From Edaphobacter bradus (GTDB lineage: Bacteria; Acidobacteriota; Terriglobia; Terriglobales; Acidobacteriaceae), in the NCBI RefSeq assembly GCF_025685645.1, contig NZ_JAGSYF010000002.1, positions 496,001 through 560,000 of the forward strand: a stretch of DNA of 64,000 nucleotides, given 5' to 3'. Below the pieces are notes generated by a model, which made no database searches, was not told where the DNA came from, and saw only the letters and a list, made by a program, of their open reading frames with translations. Of the stretch, positions 17,167 through 25,802 are shown piece after piece; the stretch's first letter is position 1, and every line of letters starts with the position of its first letter. The translations under genes were made by a program, and so were the position numbers.

Positions 17167-17928
17167 ATGCGTGCCCTGATCCTTTCCGACATCCACGCCA
17201 ATCTCGAGGCGCTGAACGCAGTGCTTGAGGCGGCGGCTCCCTTCGACGCTCTCTGGAACCTGGGCGATGTGGTCGGGTATGGCGCCAGCCCCAACGAGAC
17301 CATCGCGCTGATGCGGGAGAAGGCGCAGTTCAACGTGAGGGGCAACCACGACCGCGTCTGCTGTGGGCTGACCTCGGCGTTGGGCTTCAACCCGGTGGCG
17401 CGGGCGGCGGCCAACTGGACCCGCGAAGCGATGACGCAGGAGAACCGCGAGTGGCTGGCCGCCGTTCCCCAGGGGCCAATCGATCTCGAGAAGGCTGCCG
17501 GAATCGCCGGAGTCTCGCTGGCGCACGGCTCGCCGCTCAACGAGGACCAATACATCCTGACGATGCGCGACGCATGGGCTCCGCTGCAGCAGTCCACGGC
17601 GATCACCTTCATCGGCCACACCCACCTGCAGGGCGGCTTCTCGCAGAAAGCGCATGACTGGCACGAGGTCCGCCCGCGCTACAAGAGCCGCGACGAAGCC
17701 GATACGTGGGCGCTGCCGATTCCTCCGGGAACGCGCCACCTGATCAATCCGGGCTCGGTTGGCCAGCCGCGCGACCACGACTGGAGAGCGGCGTTCGCGA
17801 TCTACGACACCGAGGCCGCCGAGATTATCTACCACCGCGTGCCATACGATGTAACCGCCGCGCAGGGACGAATCCTGCTGGCAGGGCTGCCGGAGCGGCT
17901 GGCGGAACGGCTCCGCTCCGGCCGGTAG
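17167..17928 (+). CDS. Metallophosphoesterase (YfcE/MJ0936-like)
   Basis: The 253-residue product has all five calcineurin-like phosphoesterase motifs: ILSDIHANLEA (DxH), WNLGDVVGYG (GD), VRGNHDRV (GNHD), SLAHGSPL, and FIGHTHLQGG (GHTH). These bind two metal ions. Similar small proteins hydrolyse phosphodiesters or nucleotide monophosphate esters, without a defined natural substrate for this subgroup. ATG 17167 directly begins the first motif strand. The downstream gene is a compositionally different Wzi-like gene, so the two are probably unrelated. Confidence 0.87.
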   Translation: MRALILSDIHANLEALNAVLEAAAPFDALWNLGDVVGYGASPNETIALMREKAQFNVRGNHDRVCCGLTSALGFNPVARAAANWTREAMTQENREWLAAVPQGPIDLEKAAGIAGVSLAHGSPLNEDQYILTMRDAWAPLQQSTAITFIGHTHLQGGFSQKAHDWHEVRPRYKSRDEADTWALPIPPGTRHLINPGSVGQPRDHDWRAAFAIYDTEAAEIIYHRVPYDVTAAQGRILLAGLPERLAERLRSGR

Positions 17929-17935
17929 CAGCTTC

Positions 17936-17985
17936 GGGTGGGAAGCAGATCCCTTGCGGGGATGACAACCAGAAAGACAAGTGCA
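17936..17985. repeat. Dispersed intergenic repeat, GATGACAAC-type, copy 1
   Basis: The stretch carrying AAGCAGATCCCTTGC, GGGGATGACAACCAGAAAG and CAAGTGCAACGC resembles 31972-32022 (GGCAGGTCCCCTTC, GGGATGACAACAAGAAAAGC) in the same orientation. Both copies lie in non-coding DNA. Only two copies were noticed, so the boundaries are approximate. Confidence 0.5.
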
Positions 17986-18058
17986 ACGCATCCGAGCAGC
18001 GCGACTGCTCTGGTATGGTCAGATATATGGCACCTGGCTTGCGGCCCTTGGGAGCAGG

Positions 18059-19774
18059 ATGAAGAAATTTGTCTCTTATGTCTGCACTGTCGTTTTTCTC
18101 AGTGCTCTCTTCACCAACTGTTTCGCACAGACAAGTGGCTGTAAGGACACACTGGCTTTCAACAGCCAGTTCTATTCCCCTTTGGGCTCGACCTATGTGC
18201 CGGTTGACAGTTGGATCTATCCTGCTCTCGTTCGTCTGCAAGGGCTTGGTTATCTCGATACTGCCTACCTCGGCCTGCGTCCCTGGACTCGATGGAGTAT
18301 CGTGCACATGCTTGGCGAGACGGCCGACAAGATGGCCGATGTTGACGAGAGCGATGAAGCCTGCACGATCTATCATGCCGTGGAACGGGAACTGGAGCCT
18401 GATGTTGATCAGTTCAATGGGCCGCGGGAACCGCATGCTGTGCTTGAGAGCGCCTATACGCGAATGCTGGGTATAGCCGGCACTCCGCTGCGTGACAGCT
18501 TTCACCTTGGCCAGACGATTACGAACGACTACGGTCGTCCTTACGAGGAAGGCTTCAACAACATTACGGGCTTCAGCACGCGGAGTGAATATAAGCGGTT
18601 TGCTCTGTATTTCCGAGGGGAATATCAGCACGCTCCCAGTGCCAGCGGCTATTCAAACCAACTGAGCACATTGCTTTCGAACAACGATGGCATCGCGTTC
18701 GCGGATAATCCTCATCAGGACACAATTCCTTCAGGGCCGATTCCTTCGACAAACGACTTCCGGATCGTTGAGGCGAACGTCTCTTATCTTCTTCTGAACC
18801 ATGAAATTTCTTTTGGGAAGAGCGATCATTGGCTGGGGCCGGCTCAAGGCGGCAGCCTTGCCTACAGCAACAATTCTGAAAATATCTATGCGTTTCAGAT
18901 TGACCGCGTTGAGCCTTTGCGTATTCCGCTTCTCTCCCGTTTCACCGGTCCGTTTCGGTATGAGTTCTTCGTAGGCAGTTTGAAAGGGCACTCTGTACCG
19001 AATGCTCCCTGGATGCACCTTGAGAAGGTCAGCTTTAAACCTACTGAGAATCTGGAATTCGGCTTTGAGCGAACCGTCATATGGGGAGGTAAGGGCCATG
19101 TTCCGATTACCATCCATAGCTTTTTGAAGAGTTTCTTCAGTGTGGCGAATGTCTCGGCGCAGGAGAAGTTCTCTCGAGACGACCCCGGAGCGCGTTTTGG
19201 CGCGTTTGATTTTTCGTATCGTCTGCCATATCTGCGCAAATGGTTGACCCTGTATACCGATTCGTTCGCGCACGATGACGTAAATCCCATCAGTGCGCCG
19301 CGCCGCGCCGCCATTCGTCCGGGCATCTACCTGTCACATTTTCCGGGACTGAAGCAGCTTGACTTCCGGATGGAGGGGGTAAGCACGGATCCGCCGACCA
19401 GCCGCAGCAATGCCGGTCAATTCCTCTATTACGAGCAAGTACAAAAGCAGGGTTACACCAACAAAGGGTTCATTATGGGCGACTGGATTGGCCGCGAGTC
19501 TAAAGGAGGACAGGCGTGGATTACGTACCACCTTTCTCCTGAAGAGCAGGTTCAGATTTCCTATCGCAATGCGAAAGCGGCGAAGGATTTTATTCCGGAT
19601 GGCACGACCCAGAATGCTTTTCTAGTCTCCGCAATTAAGAGAGTTCATACGGATTTTGAAGTTCGCGGCTGGTTGCAGTACGAGCGGTGGAAGGCTCCTG
19701 TTTACAAGCCAGGCCAGCAGAGCGATACGAGCATCGCGGTGCAGGTTACGTGGTTTCCGAAGTACACGAAGTGA
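18059..19774 (+). CDS. Capsule assembly Wzi-family outer membrane protein
   Basis: The 571-residue protein has a signal peptide (KKFVSYVCTVVFLSALFTNCFAQ, cleavage near residue 23) and a long beta-barrel-like body with alternating aromatic strands, ending in an aromatic-rich strand (VQVTWFPKYTK). Blocks such as FGKSDHWLGPAQGGSLAYSNN and NLEFGFERTVIWGGKGHVP match the Wzi/caps_synth family, outer-membrane lectin barrels that attach capsule in E. coli. Here no capsule genes are adjacent. ATG 18059 has GGAG upstream. Its G+C is visibly lower than its neighbours, pointing to possible transfer. A short inverted repeat overlaps the stop codon. Confidence 0.78.
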   Translation: MKKFVSYVCTVVFLSALFTNCFAQTSGCKDTLAFNSQFYSPLGSTYVPVDSWIYPALVRLQGLGYLDTAYLGLRPWTRWSIVHMLGETADKMADVDESDEACTIYHAVERELEPDVDQFNGPREPHAVLESAYTRMLGIAGTPLRDSFHLGQTITNDYGRPYEEGFNNITGFSTRSEYKRFALYFRGEYQHAPSASGYSNQLSTLLSNNDGIAFADNPHQDTIPSGPIPSTNDFRIVEANVSYLLLNHEISFGKSDHWLGPAQGGSLAYSNNSENIYAFQIDRVEPLRIPLLSRFTGPFRYEFFVGSLKGHSVPNAPWMHLEKVSFKPTENLEFGFERTVIWGGKGHVPITIHSFLKSFFSVANVSAQEKFSRDDPGARFGAFDFSYRLPYLRKWLTLYTDSFAHDDVNPISAPRRAAIRPGIYLSHFPGLKQLDFRMEGVSTDPPTSRSNAGQFLYYEQVQKQGYTNKGFIMGDWIGRESKGGQAWITYHLSPEEQVQISYRNAKAAKDFIPDGTTQNAFLVSAIKRVHTDFEVRGWLQYERWKAPVYKPGQQSDTSIAVQVTWFPKYTK

Positions 19775-19788
19775 CGACTTCTTCGTGA
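19766..19788 (+). terminator. Stem-loop at the Wzi-like gene end
   Basis: CACGAAG and CTTCGTG pair around a nine-base loop that includes the stop codon. There is no T-run, so it would be a weak or factor-dependent stop, or an RNA-end stabiliser. Confidence 0.35.
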
Positions 19789-19791
19789 AGG

Positions 19792-19875
19792 TCAGGCGGT
19801 GCGTTGCTCTTCGAGGGTGAGGGAGAGTTCTTCCCATTCGGTCAGGAGCGATTGGCGCTGATCGCAGCGGACAAC
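19792..19875 (-). pseudogene. Remnant duplicate of the ABC-F gene 3' end
   Basis: Read on the minus strand this encodes QRQSLLTEWEELSLTLEEQ then RTA and a stop, almost the same as the last residues of the complete ABC-F protein encoded at 20872-22848 (QRTNLLAEWEELSLTLEEQ, QTA, stop). About 26 codons are recognisable and identity fades upstream of them. It has no start and is not a functional gene. It lies about 1.08 kb from the intact 3' end, in the same orientation, with the CPBP gene between the two copies. Confidence 0.8.
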
Positions 19876-19941
19876 TGCCCATGACTGCACTCAACAAATA
19901 ACGCGCGAGTCACAGAACCTCCGCGGTGCCGGCTCCTCTTA

Positions 19942-20679
19942 TCACAGCTGTCGAATAAGGTATGGCAAGGCCACCAGACTATCACCCAAACCGTGTGCGA
20001 TCATCCCCGGGATAAGACTCTTGCGCCAGAGTGCGACCCCGGTCAATAGGGCACCAATGAGCAGTACCGGAATGAGGCGTATCCAACCCTGGTAGAAATG
20101 TCCCTGCACAAAGAGCGCAACTTGGAGCGCGGAGGCCAGCACTGTGTTTCCGAATACGGCCTGGCACTGCCGCTGAAGATACCCTCGAAAGACAAACTCT
20201 TCTACGAAACCTGCCGTCAAGGCCAAAACTAGAAATGCAAGGGCTTCAGTCGTGTTGTATGCGACCATCGCTCGGGTAGCGGCGGCGTCATGCTGAAACG
20301 GCGCCAGGAATGTGTTCGACAGATTCCCAACTGCGAACATCGCCACGAGAGTTAAAAGGACAGCTCCTACGCCCCGCGTCACTGCCTGCCAGCTGTTCCA
20401 TGTTCTCCCAATAACGTCCTGAAAGCTGGAGGTGCCGCGAATTCGAATACCAAAGAGGGCGATCGCAAAGCAGATCCACAGAAACGCAGCTACCACGAAA
20501 CAGAATCGGAGCAGCGCAGGGGTGTGCTGTGAGTCTTGCGGACCGATCGAGGAGAGTGCAAGGGCCCCGGTCGCGCGAAGGACTAGCGGAAAGCAAAAGA
20601 GCACGGCAAGGAGAACGATCAGATTGCCGGGACCAGCGATTCCGTCCTTGAGTCGCCAGTCAAATCGGATTCCTTTCAT
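19942..20679 (-). CDS. CPBP-family intramembrane metalloprotease
   Basis: The 245-residue polytopic protein contains the CPBP (Rce1/Abi) motifs: EExxxR in FVEEFVFRGYLQR (E160, E161, R165), a metal-ligand His in VQGHFYQGW (H194), and a second in IAHGLGDS (H229). CPBP members cleave prenylated proteins in eukaryotes and act in bacteriocin immunity, signal processing or unknown roles in bacteria. Eight or so hydrophobic segments are visible. Its position between two copies of the ABC-F 3' end, and a lower G+C than flanking genes, suggest insertion. It could be a foreign immunity-type gene, but no toxin partner is visible. Confidence 0.86.
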   Translation of the reverse strand: MKGIRFDWRLKDGIAGPGNLIVLLAVLFCFPLVLRATGALALSSIGPQDSQHTPALLRFCFVVAAFLWICFAIALFGIRIRGTSSFQDVIGRTWNSWQAVTRGVGAVLLTLVAMFAVGNLSNTFLAPFQHDAAATRAMVAYNTTEALAFLVLALTAGFVEEFVFRGYLQRQCQAVFGNTVLASALQVALFVQGHFYQGWIRLIPVLLIGALLTGVALWRKSLIPGMIAHGLGDSLVALPYLIRQL

Positions 20680-20871
20680 GAACCACTCTCCGAATTCCGG
20701 AGAATTCTAGTCTGATCAGTCCAGCCCGCCTAATCACTGACCAGGTCTCGAGACGTGACACCTCGAAACAGAGACAGACGATCTCTTATTCCAGGATCGC
20801 CGGCTAACCGCGTGCTCGTTTTGACTTACAGTGACTCAACCGGGGCCGCGCCCGTCCCTGCTCCCTGTAGC

Positions 20872-22848
20872 TCATGCGGTTTGTTGCTCTTCGAGAGTGA
20901 GGGAGAGTTCTTCCCATTCCGCAAGTAGATTGGTGCGCTGGGTCCGTAGGTGGTCGAGTTCAGCGGCGTCCCTTTGGGATTGCTCGGCGGAGGTGAAGTT
21001 GCCCAGACGCTCTTCCACTGCGGTAATGGCGGACTCAAGGCGCGAAATCTCTTCCTCCGCGAAGCGGAGCCGGTCTTCAAGCTGCTTGAGCTTGATCGGG
21101 TTCAGCCGCTTGACGGAAGCCGCAGCTGCTTCAGGCGCAGGCGCAGGAGCCGGAACCGGCGCCGGAACCGGCACAGACGAGAGCGATTGCGTGATCTCCT
21201 CGGTGATCTTGGCTGTCATCTGATCCGGACCGCCCTGCTTGCGCCACAGGTAGTCCTCATAGTTGCCGGGGTAGATGTGCACGCGGCGGTCTTCGACCTC
21301 GAAGACGCGCGTCGCCAGGCCGTCGATGAAGTAGCGGTCGTGCGAGACGAAGAGGACCGTGCCCGTGAAGTTCTTGATGGCGTCGAGCAGCACGTCCTTG
21401 GCGCGGAGGTCGAGGTGGTTCGTCGGCTCGTCGAGCAGCAGCATGTTCGACGGCGAGACGAGCATCTTGGCCATCGCGTAGCGGTTGCGCTCGCCGCCCG
21501 AGAGCACGCCGAGCTTCTTGAAGACGTCGTCGCCGGAGAACATAAAGCAGCCAAGCAGGCTGCGCAGCTCAACCACCGGCACCTTCGGCGCGGCGGCAGC
21601 GATGTCGTCGAGCATGACGGCGTTAGGGTCGAGGACCTTGTACTGGTCCTGCGCGAAGAAGTCGACCAGCGCGTTGTGGCCCAGCCGCACAGCGCCGCTG
21701 GTGGGATCCTCCTGGCCGCTGAGCAAACGGATGAGCGTCGATTTGCCTGCGCCGTTCGCGCCGACCAGCGCTATGCGGTCGCCGCGCTCGATGGTGAAGT
21801 TGAGGTTGTCGAGGATAAGTTTTTCGCCGCCGTTGGGAGTCGGATAAACCTTCGTCAGGTTCTGCACCTCGATGACCGTGCGGCCCGAGGCAGGTGGCTG
21901 CGGAATCGTGAAGTGGATCGTCGCCTCTTCCTCGGGGACCTCGATGCGCTCGATCTTTTCCAGCTCCTTGATGCGCGACTGCACCTGCTTGGCCTTTGTG
22001 GCCTGGTAGCGGAAGCGGTTGATGAAGGCCTCGAGCGCGTCGATGCGGTCGCGCTGGTTCTTGTAGGCGGCCATCAACTGCGTGCGGCGCTCTTCCTTCT
22101 GGGTGACGTACTTCTCGTAGTTGCCGTGGTACGTGTGCATGCGCTTGTTCCAGATCTCGATCGTCTTGTTGACGGTGACATCGAGGAAGTAGCGGTCGTG
22201 CGAGATCAGGATGAAGGCGTTGGGATAGTCGTGCAGATACGTCTCGAGCCAGTTGCGTGATTCGAGATCGAGATGGTTCGTCGGCTCGTCGAGCAGAAGC
22301 AACGAGGGCTTCTGCAGCAGCAGCTTGGCAAGCGCGATACGCATCTGCCAGCCGCCGGAGAACTCTTCGGTGTTGCGGTTCCAGTCTTCCTTCGAGAAGC
22401 CGAGGCCGCCGAGCACGGCGCCCACCTGCGCATCGAGCGTATAGACGTCGTGGACATGGAGATGATCGGCGATGTCGGAGTATCGCTCAGCGGCAGCGAG
22501 GTACTCCTTGGACTTCGGGTCGGCCTCCGACAGTGTGTGGGTCAGCTCAATCGACTCTGCCTCAAGCGCATGAAGATGGTCGAAGACCGACAGGCACTCC
22601 TCAAAGACGGTACGGCCGCGCAGAGCGAGGCCGTCCTGCGGGAGGTAGCCGAGGGTCATGCCCCTGACGCGGGTGAGCTGCCCGTAGTCGAGCGACTCGA
22701 CGCCGGCGAGGACCTTGAGCAGAGTGGACTTGCCGGTGCCATTCCCGCCGACAAGGCCGGTGCGCTCATCGGGCGTGATGAGCCAGTTGGCGTCTTCAAA
22801 GAGGAGTTTGGGGCCGAACCGTTTGCCGGCCGAGATGAGCTGGAGCAT
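20872..22848 (-). CDS. ABC-F family ATPase (Uup/EttA/YheS-like)
   Basis: The 658-residue protein has two ABC ATPase domains and no membrane segments. Domain one has Walker A GGNGTGKST and signature EFSGGWQMR; domain two has GANGAGKST and VLSGGERNR; each is followed by LLLDEPTNHLD. A linker of about 70 residues (PtIM region: YEKYVTQKEERRTQLMAAY) joins them. ABC-F proteins bind the ribosome and rescue or regulate translation; some give antibiotic resistance, but that cannot be told from sequence. The C-terminal coiled coil (LKQLEDRLRFAEEEISRLE) follows a Pro/Ala-rich linker. Its last 26 codons are duplicated at 19792-19875. Confidence 0.9.
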   Translation of the reverse strand: MLQLISAGKRFGPKLLFEDANWLITPDERTGLVGGNGTGKSTLLKVLAGVESLDYGQLTRVRGMTLGYLPQDGLALRGRTVFEECLSVFDHLHALEAESIELTHTLSEADPKSKEYLAAAERYSDIADHLHVHDVYTLDAQVGAVLGGLGFSKEDWNRNTEEFSGGWQMRIALAKLLLQKPSLLLLDEPTNHLDLESRNWLETYLHDYPNAFILISHDRYFLDVTVNKTIEIWNKRMHTYHGNYEKYVTQKEERRTQLMAAYKNQRDRIDALEAFINRFRYQATKAKQVQSRIKELEKIERIEVPEEEATIHFTIPQPPASGRTVIEVQNLTKVYPTPNGGEKLILDNLNFTIERGDRIALVGANGAGKSTLIRLLSGQEDPTSGAVRLGHNALVDFFAQDQYKVLDPNAVMLDDIAAAAPKVPVVELRSLLGCFMFSGDDVFKKLGVLSGGERNRYAMAKMLVSPSNMLLLDEPTNHLDLRAKDVLLDAIKNFTGTVLFVSHDRYFIDGLATRVFEVEDRRVHIYPGNYEDYLWRKQGGPDQMTAKITEEITQSLSSVPVPAPVPAPAPAPEAAAASVKRLNPIKLKQLEDRLRFAEEEISRLESAITAVEERLGNFTSAEQSQRDAAELDHLRTQRTNLLAEWEELSLTLEEQQTA

Positions 22849-22999
22849 TCCTCTCTATTTTCGCATCGACCGCAGATATTCACGGGGAACGCAGATAAAC
22901 CCCCTATGTTGAATAAGGACGCAACAAGAGCAACTCCCTAGGCACGTGAAGAAAGAGACAACGGCGAAGGGCTCTGCTACTTTCAATCAAGAGAGCTTG

Positions 23000-23335
23000 A
23001 TGCCAGGTCAGCCACAACTCTTTCCGGATCCCTCCCCCGCCGTGTTGCCGCCACCGCAGCCGAACGGCGAGAACCCGAAGCGGATGGCGCCCGTGTGGCT
23101 TCAGCGTCTGTCGCTGTTCGTGCTGGTGCTCTTCTGCGTGTACCTGGGCGTGCTGGTGATGGTGCTGCCGTGGTGGCCGCGGGTGTGGGACCGCAACATG
23201 TTCATCCTGGCGCGGCCGTGGCTGAGCGCGATTCTGCACAACGGCGCGGTACGCGGTATCATCTCGGGTCTCGGCCTGCTGGATATCTGGATCGGCATCT
23301 CTGAGGCCGTACACTACCGCGACTATCGCGGCTAG
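23000..23335 (+). CDS. Small membrane protein of unknown function
   Basis: The 111-residue protein has a Pro-rich N-terminal tail, one strong membrane helix (LSLFVLVLFCVYLGVLVMVLP, about residues 36-56) and a weaker hydrophobic C-terminal stretch (GIISGLGLLDIWIGISEAV). I prefer ATG 23000 with AGAG upstream; GTG 22946 would add 18 residues. It ends 18 bases before the LOG-family gene on the same strand, so the two are probably co-transcribed. No known domain was recognised. Confidence 0.65.
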   Translation: MPGQPQLFPDPSPAVLPPPQPNGENPKRMAPVWLQRLSLFVLVLFCVYLGVLVMVLPWWPRVWDRNMFILARPWLSAILHNGAVRGIISGLGLLDIWIGISEAVHYRDYRG

Positions 23336-23353
23336 AAGGATTGGGAGACAAGA

Positions 23354-24358
23354 ATGACCATGGCCGAACAGACGCCCGAACACCTGGAACCCCTGGAGCC
23401 AGCCCCGCTCGCATACGAGAACATGGACTTCATCAATTCAGCCGATGGCCGCATACTGCGCATCATGGCCGAATACCAGGAGCCTATGACGCGCTTCCGC
23501 CGCGAGCGGATTCAGGACACCGTCGTCTTCTTCGGCTCGGCGCGTTTTCGCGCACTCGATGTCGCTCGCGCAGAGTTTGAGCTGCTGGAGAACACAGGCT
23601 CGACCATGCCTGCTCCAGCGGCAGAGCAACCGCCAGGACTCGAAGAGCTGGAGAGCGGCGAGGTGACCGGACAGAGGCTGCTGCGCGCCGGCGCCGCGAT
23701 CGAGATGGCGGCCTACTACGAGGACGCCCGCAAGCTCGCTTTCCTGCTGGCCACGTGGGCCAAGAAGCTTCCCGGTCCTCGACAGCGCTTCGTCGTCACC
23801 TCGGGCGGTGGTCCGGGGATCATGGAAGCGGCCAACCGAGGCGCGCACGAGGCAGGAGCCAAGACGGTTGGGCTGAACATTAAATTGCCGTTTGAGCAGC
23901 AACCTAACCCGTACATCACTCCGGCGCTGAACTTCGACTTCCACTACTTCTTCATGCGCAAGTACTGGTTCGCCTACCTGGCGAAGGCGCTGATCATCTT
24001 CCCTGGTGGCTTCGGAACGCTGGACGAGATGTTCGAGGTGCTGACGCTCGTGCAGACGAGGAAGCTGGCGAAGAAGATCACAGTCGTCATCTATGGCTCG
24101 ACGTACTGGAAGAGCGTGATCAACCTCGACATCCTGGCCGAGAAGGGCGCCATCGCGGTCTCGGACCTCGACCTGTTCCACTTCGCCGACACGCCAGAGG
24201 AGGCCTTCGAGATTCTGAAGAAGGGGCTGACGGAGAATCATCTTGAGTCTGAGTTTGAGCGGCGGCAGCAGCAGGCGCGGCAGAAGGAGCTCGACGCGTC
24301 ACAGCCTGCGCCCAACCCCGAGGAGCTGCTGGGGCCAGACATCGCGAAGACGCGGTAG
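23354..24358 (+). CDS. LOG-family protein (TIGR00730 Rossmann fold)
   Basis: The 334-residue protein has the Lonely Guy signature: VTSGGGPGIMEAANRGAHEAG (PGGxGTxxE partner region 1) and IIFPGGFGTLDEMFEVLTLVQT. In plants and some bacteria LOG enzymes are phosphoribohydrolases that release free bases from nucleoside monophosphates; bacterial members often act on purine or pyrimidine nucleotides. The N-terminus is extended, with a poorly conserved insertion at about residues 80-110 rich in Pro and Glu. The start may be ATG 23354 or ATG 23360. It follows the small membrane protein. Confidence 0.85.
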   Translation: MTMAEQTPEHLEPLEPAPLAYENMDFINSADGRILRIMAEYQEPMTRFRRERIQDTVVFFGSARFRALDVARAEFELLENTGSTMPAPAAEQPPGLEELESGEVTGQRLLRAGAAIEMAAYYEDARKLAFLLATWAKKLPGPRQRFVVTSGGGPGIMEAANRGAHEAGAKTVGLNIKLPFEQQPNPYITPALNFDFHYFFMRKYWFAYLAKALIIFPGGFGTLDEMFEVLTLVQTRKLAKKITVVIYGSTYWKSVINLDILAEKGAIAVSDLDLFHFADTPEEAFEILKKGLTENHLESEFERRQQQARQKELDASQPAPNPEELLGPDIAKTR

Positions 24359-24568
24359 CGCCCTCGAACCGCGCACCGATATATCGTGCCAACTGCAGGG
24401 ATCCGTCTTATCCATACTGATCCACGGTCGAAGTCTTTCGATGGCTCGGCTGTAACCATCTCAGTTACCACGACTTCGAAATATTGAAGCCTCATTCTTG
24501 GTGCAGTCATATGGCTTTTACAAAGGCTACCCATACTGGCCTCGCAGGTCGCCCTGCATGGAGGCCAG

Positions 24569-25738
24569 ATGAGTCAGAGCATCTCGTACCTGTGGCGCGA
24601 GCCGGACGCCGCGAAAGGTTTTTCCGCCGGAGTCTCACTGCACAGCCATACGAACCAGTCGCAGGAGACGCTGGACTTTATCGCAGAGCTCTCGACAGAC
24701 TGGGGGATTCTGCAGCCCCTGATGCGGTGGTGCGAACAGCGCAGCCATCGGCTCTCGGGCATCCGCCCCGACTACGCGCGCAGCTATTGGACTCCGCCGC
24801 TGACGCCGCGGCTGGCCTTTGACCTCGAGCGCAACCAGATCGAGAACCGGCTGCAGATGCCGGCGCTGGTCTCGCTGACCGACCACGACGACATCAATGC
24901 TCCACTGCTGCTCCGGTCGGTTCCCTCGGCGCGACACATCCCGGTCTCGCTGGAGTGGACGGTGCCGTTTCACGAGACGGCGTTCCACCTTGGCATTCAC
25001 AATCTTCCCAGCGCTGCGAGCGTCGCGTGGATGGCGCGCCTGAAAGAGTTCACCGCTGCCTCTGCGGAGGAACGGACTCCCGAGCGGCTGCGCGCAATCT
25101 TCGCCGAGCTGGACGAACTTCCGAGTGTGCTGATCGTCTTCAATCATCCGCTGTGGGACCTCTACCGCGTGGGCAAGGACCGGCACGAGGTTCTGGTCAA
25201 CGGGTTCCTTGCAATTTATGGGCAGTATCTCCACGCGCTTGAGTTGAACGGGCTGCGCGACTGGAAGGAGAACCGCGAGACGGCCACGCTGGCAAGCAAG
25301 TGGAACCAGCTCGTGATCAGCGGCGGCGACCGCCACGGCGTGGAGCCGAACGCCAACGTGAACCTGACGCACGCAGCCAGCTTCGCGGAGTTTGTGCATG
25401 AGGTCCGCCGCGATCGGCAGAGCCATGTGCTCTTTATGCCGCAGTACGCCGAGCCGTGGAAGCACAGGATTCTGCAGTCGACGCTGGACGCCATCCGCGA
25501 CTATCCGCACTTCCCCGAGGGCTCGCGGCGCTGGGATGAGCGCGTGTACCATCCCGACGCTCGCGGAGTCATCCGGCCGCTCTCGGAGCTATGGACGACG
25601 GGACGCGCGCCGCTGTATCTGCGCGGAATCCTCAGCGGAGTTCGCCTGATGGGGGCTGCGCCGTTGTCGCGCGGTCTTCGCCTCGCCTGGTCCAATACCG
25701 GCGAGATGCGCGCGACACTTGCCAGGCAGGATGCCTGA
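24569..25738 (+). CDS. PHP-domain phosphoesterase-like protein
   Basis: The 389-residue protein carries PHP (polymerase and histidinol phosphatase) metal motifs: SLHSHTNQS (HxH) near residue 30, SLTDHDDIN (HD) near 110, VFNHPLWD in the middle, and ISGGDRHGVE later. PHP enzymes are metal-dependent phosphoesterases. The other domains are not recognised. A GT4 glycosyltransferase gene follows 64 bases downstream on the same strand, which suggests a joint role in glycoconjugate or phosphoglycolipid metabolism, though no substrate can be named. Confidence 0.8.
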   Translation: MSQSISYLWREPDAAKGFSAGVSLHSHTNQSQETLDFIAELSTDWGILQPLMRWCEQRSHRLSGIRPDYARSYWTPPLTPRLAFDLERNQIENRLQMPALVSLTDHDDINAPLLLRSVPSARHIPVSLEWTVPFHETAFHLGIHNLPSAASVAWMARLKEFTAASAEERTPERLRAIFAELDELPSVLIVFNHPLWDLYRVGKDRHEVLVNGFLAIYGQYLHALELNGLRDWKENRETATLASKWNQLVISGGDRHGVEPNANVNLTHAASFAEFVHEVRRDRQSHVLFMPQYAEPWKHRILQSTLDAIRDYPHFPEGSRRWDERVYHPDARGVIRPLSELWTTGRAPLYLRGILSGVRLMGAAPLSRGLRLAWSNTGEMRATLARQDA

Positions 25739-25802
25739 GGCATCCTGAGCCGCCGCGGCAATTCTGTTGAGCCGCGGCGAAACGGAGGATACTCTGGAGC
25801 GG

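Noticed and set aside
20872..22848. Antibiotic resistance function for the ABC-F ATPase
   Set aside because: Nothing in the sequence separates resistance-type from housekeeping ABC-F proteins, and no resistance context is present.
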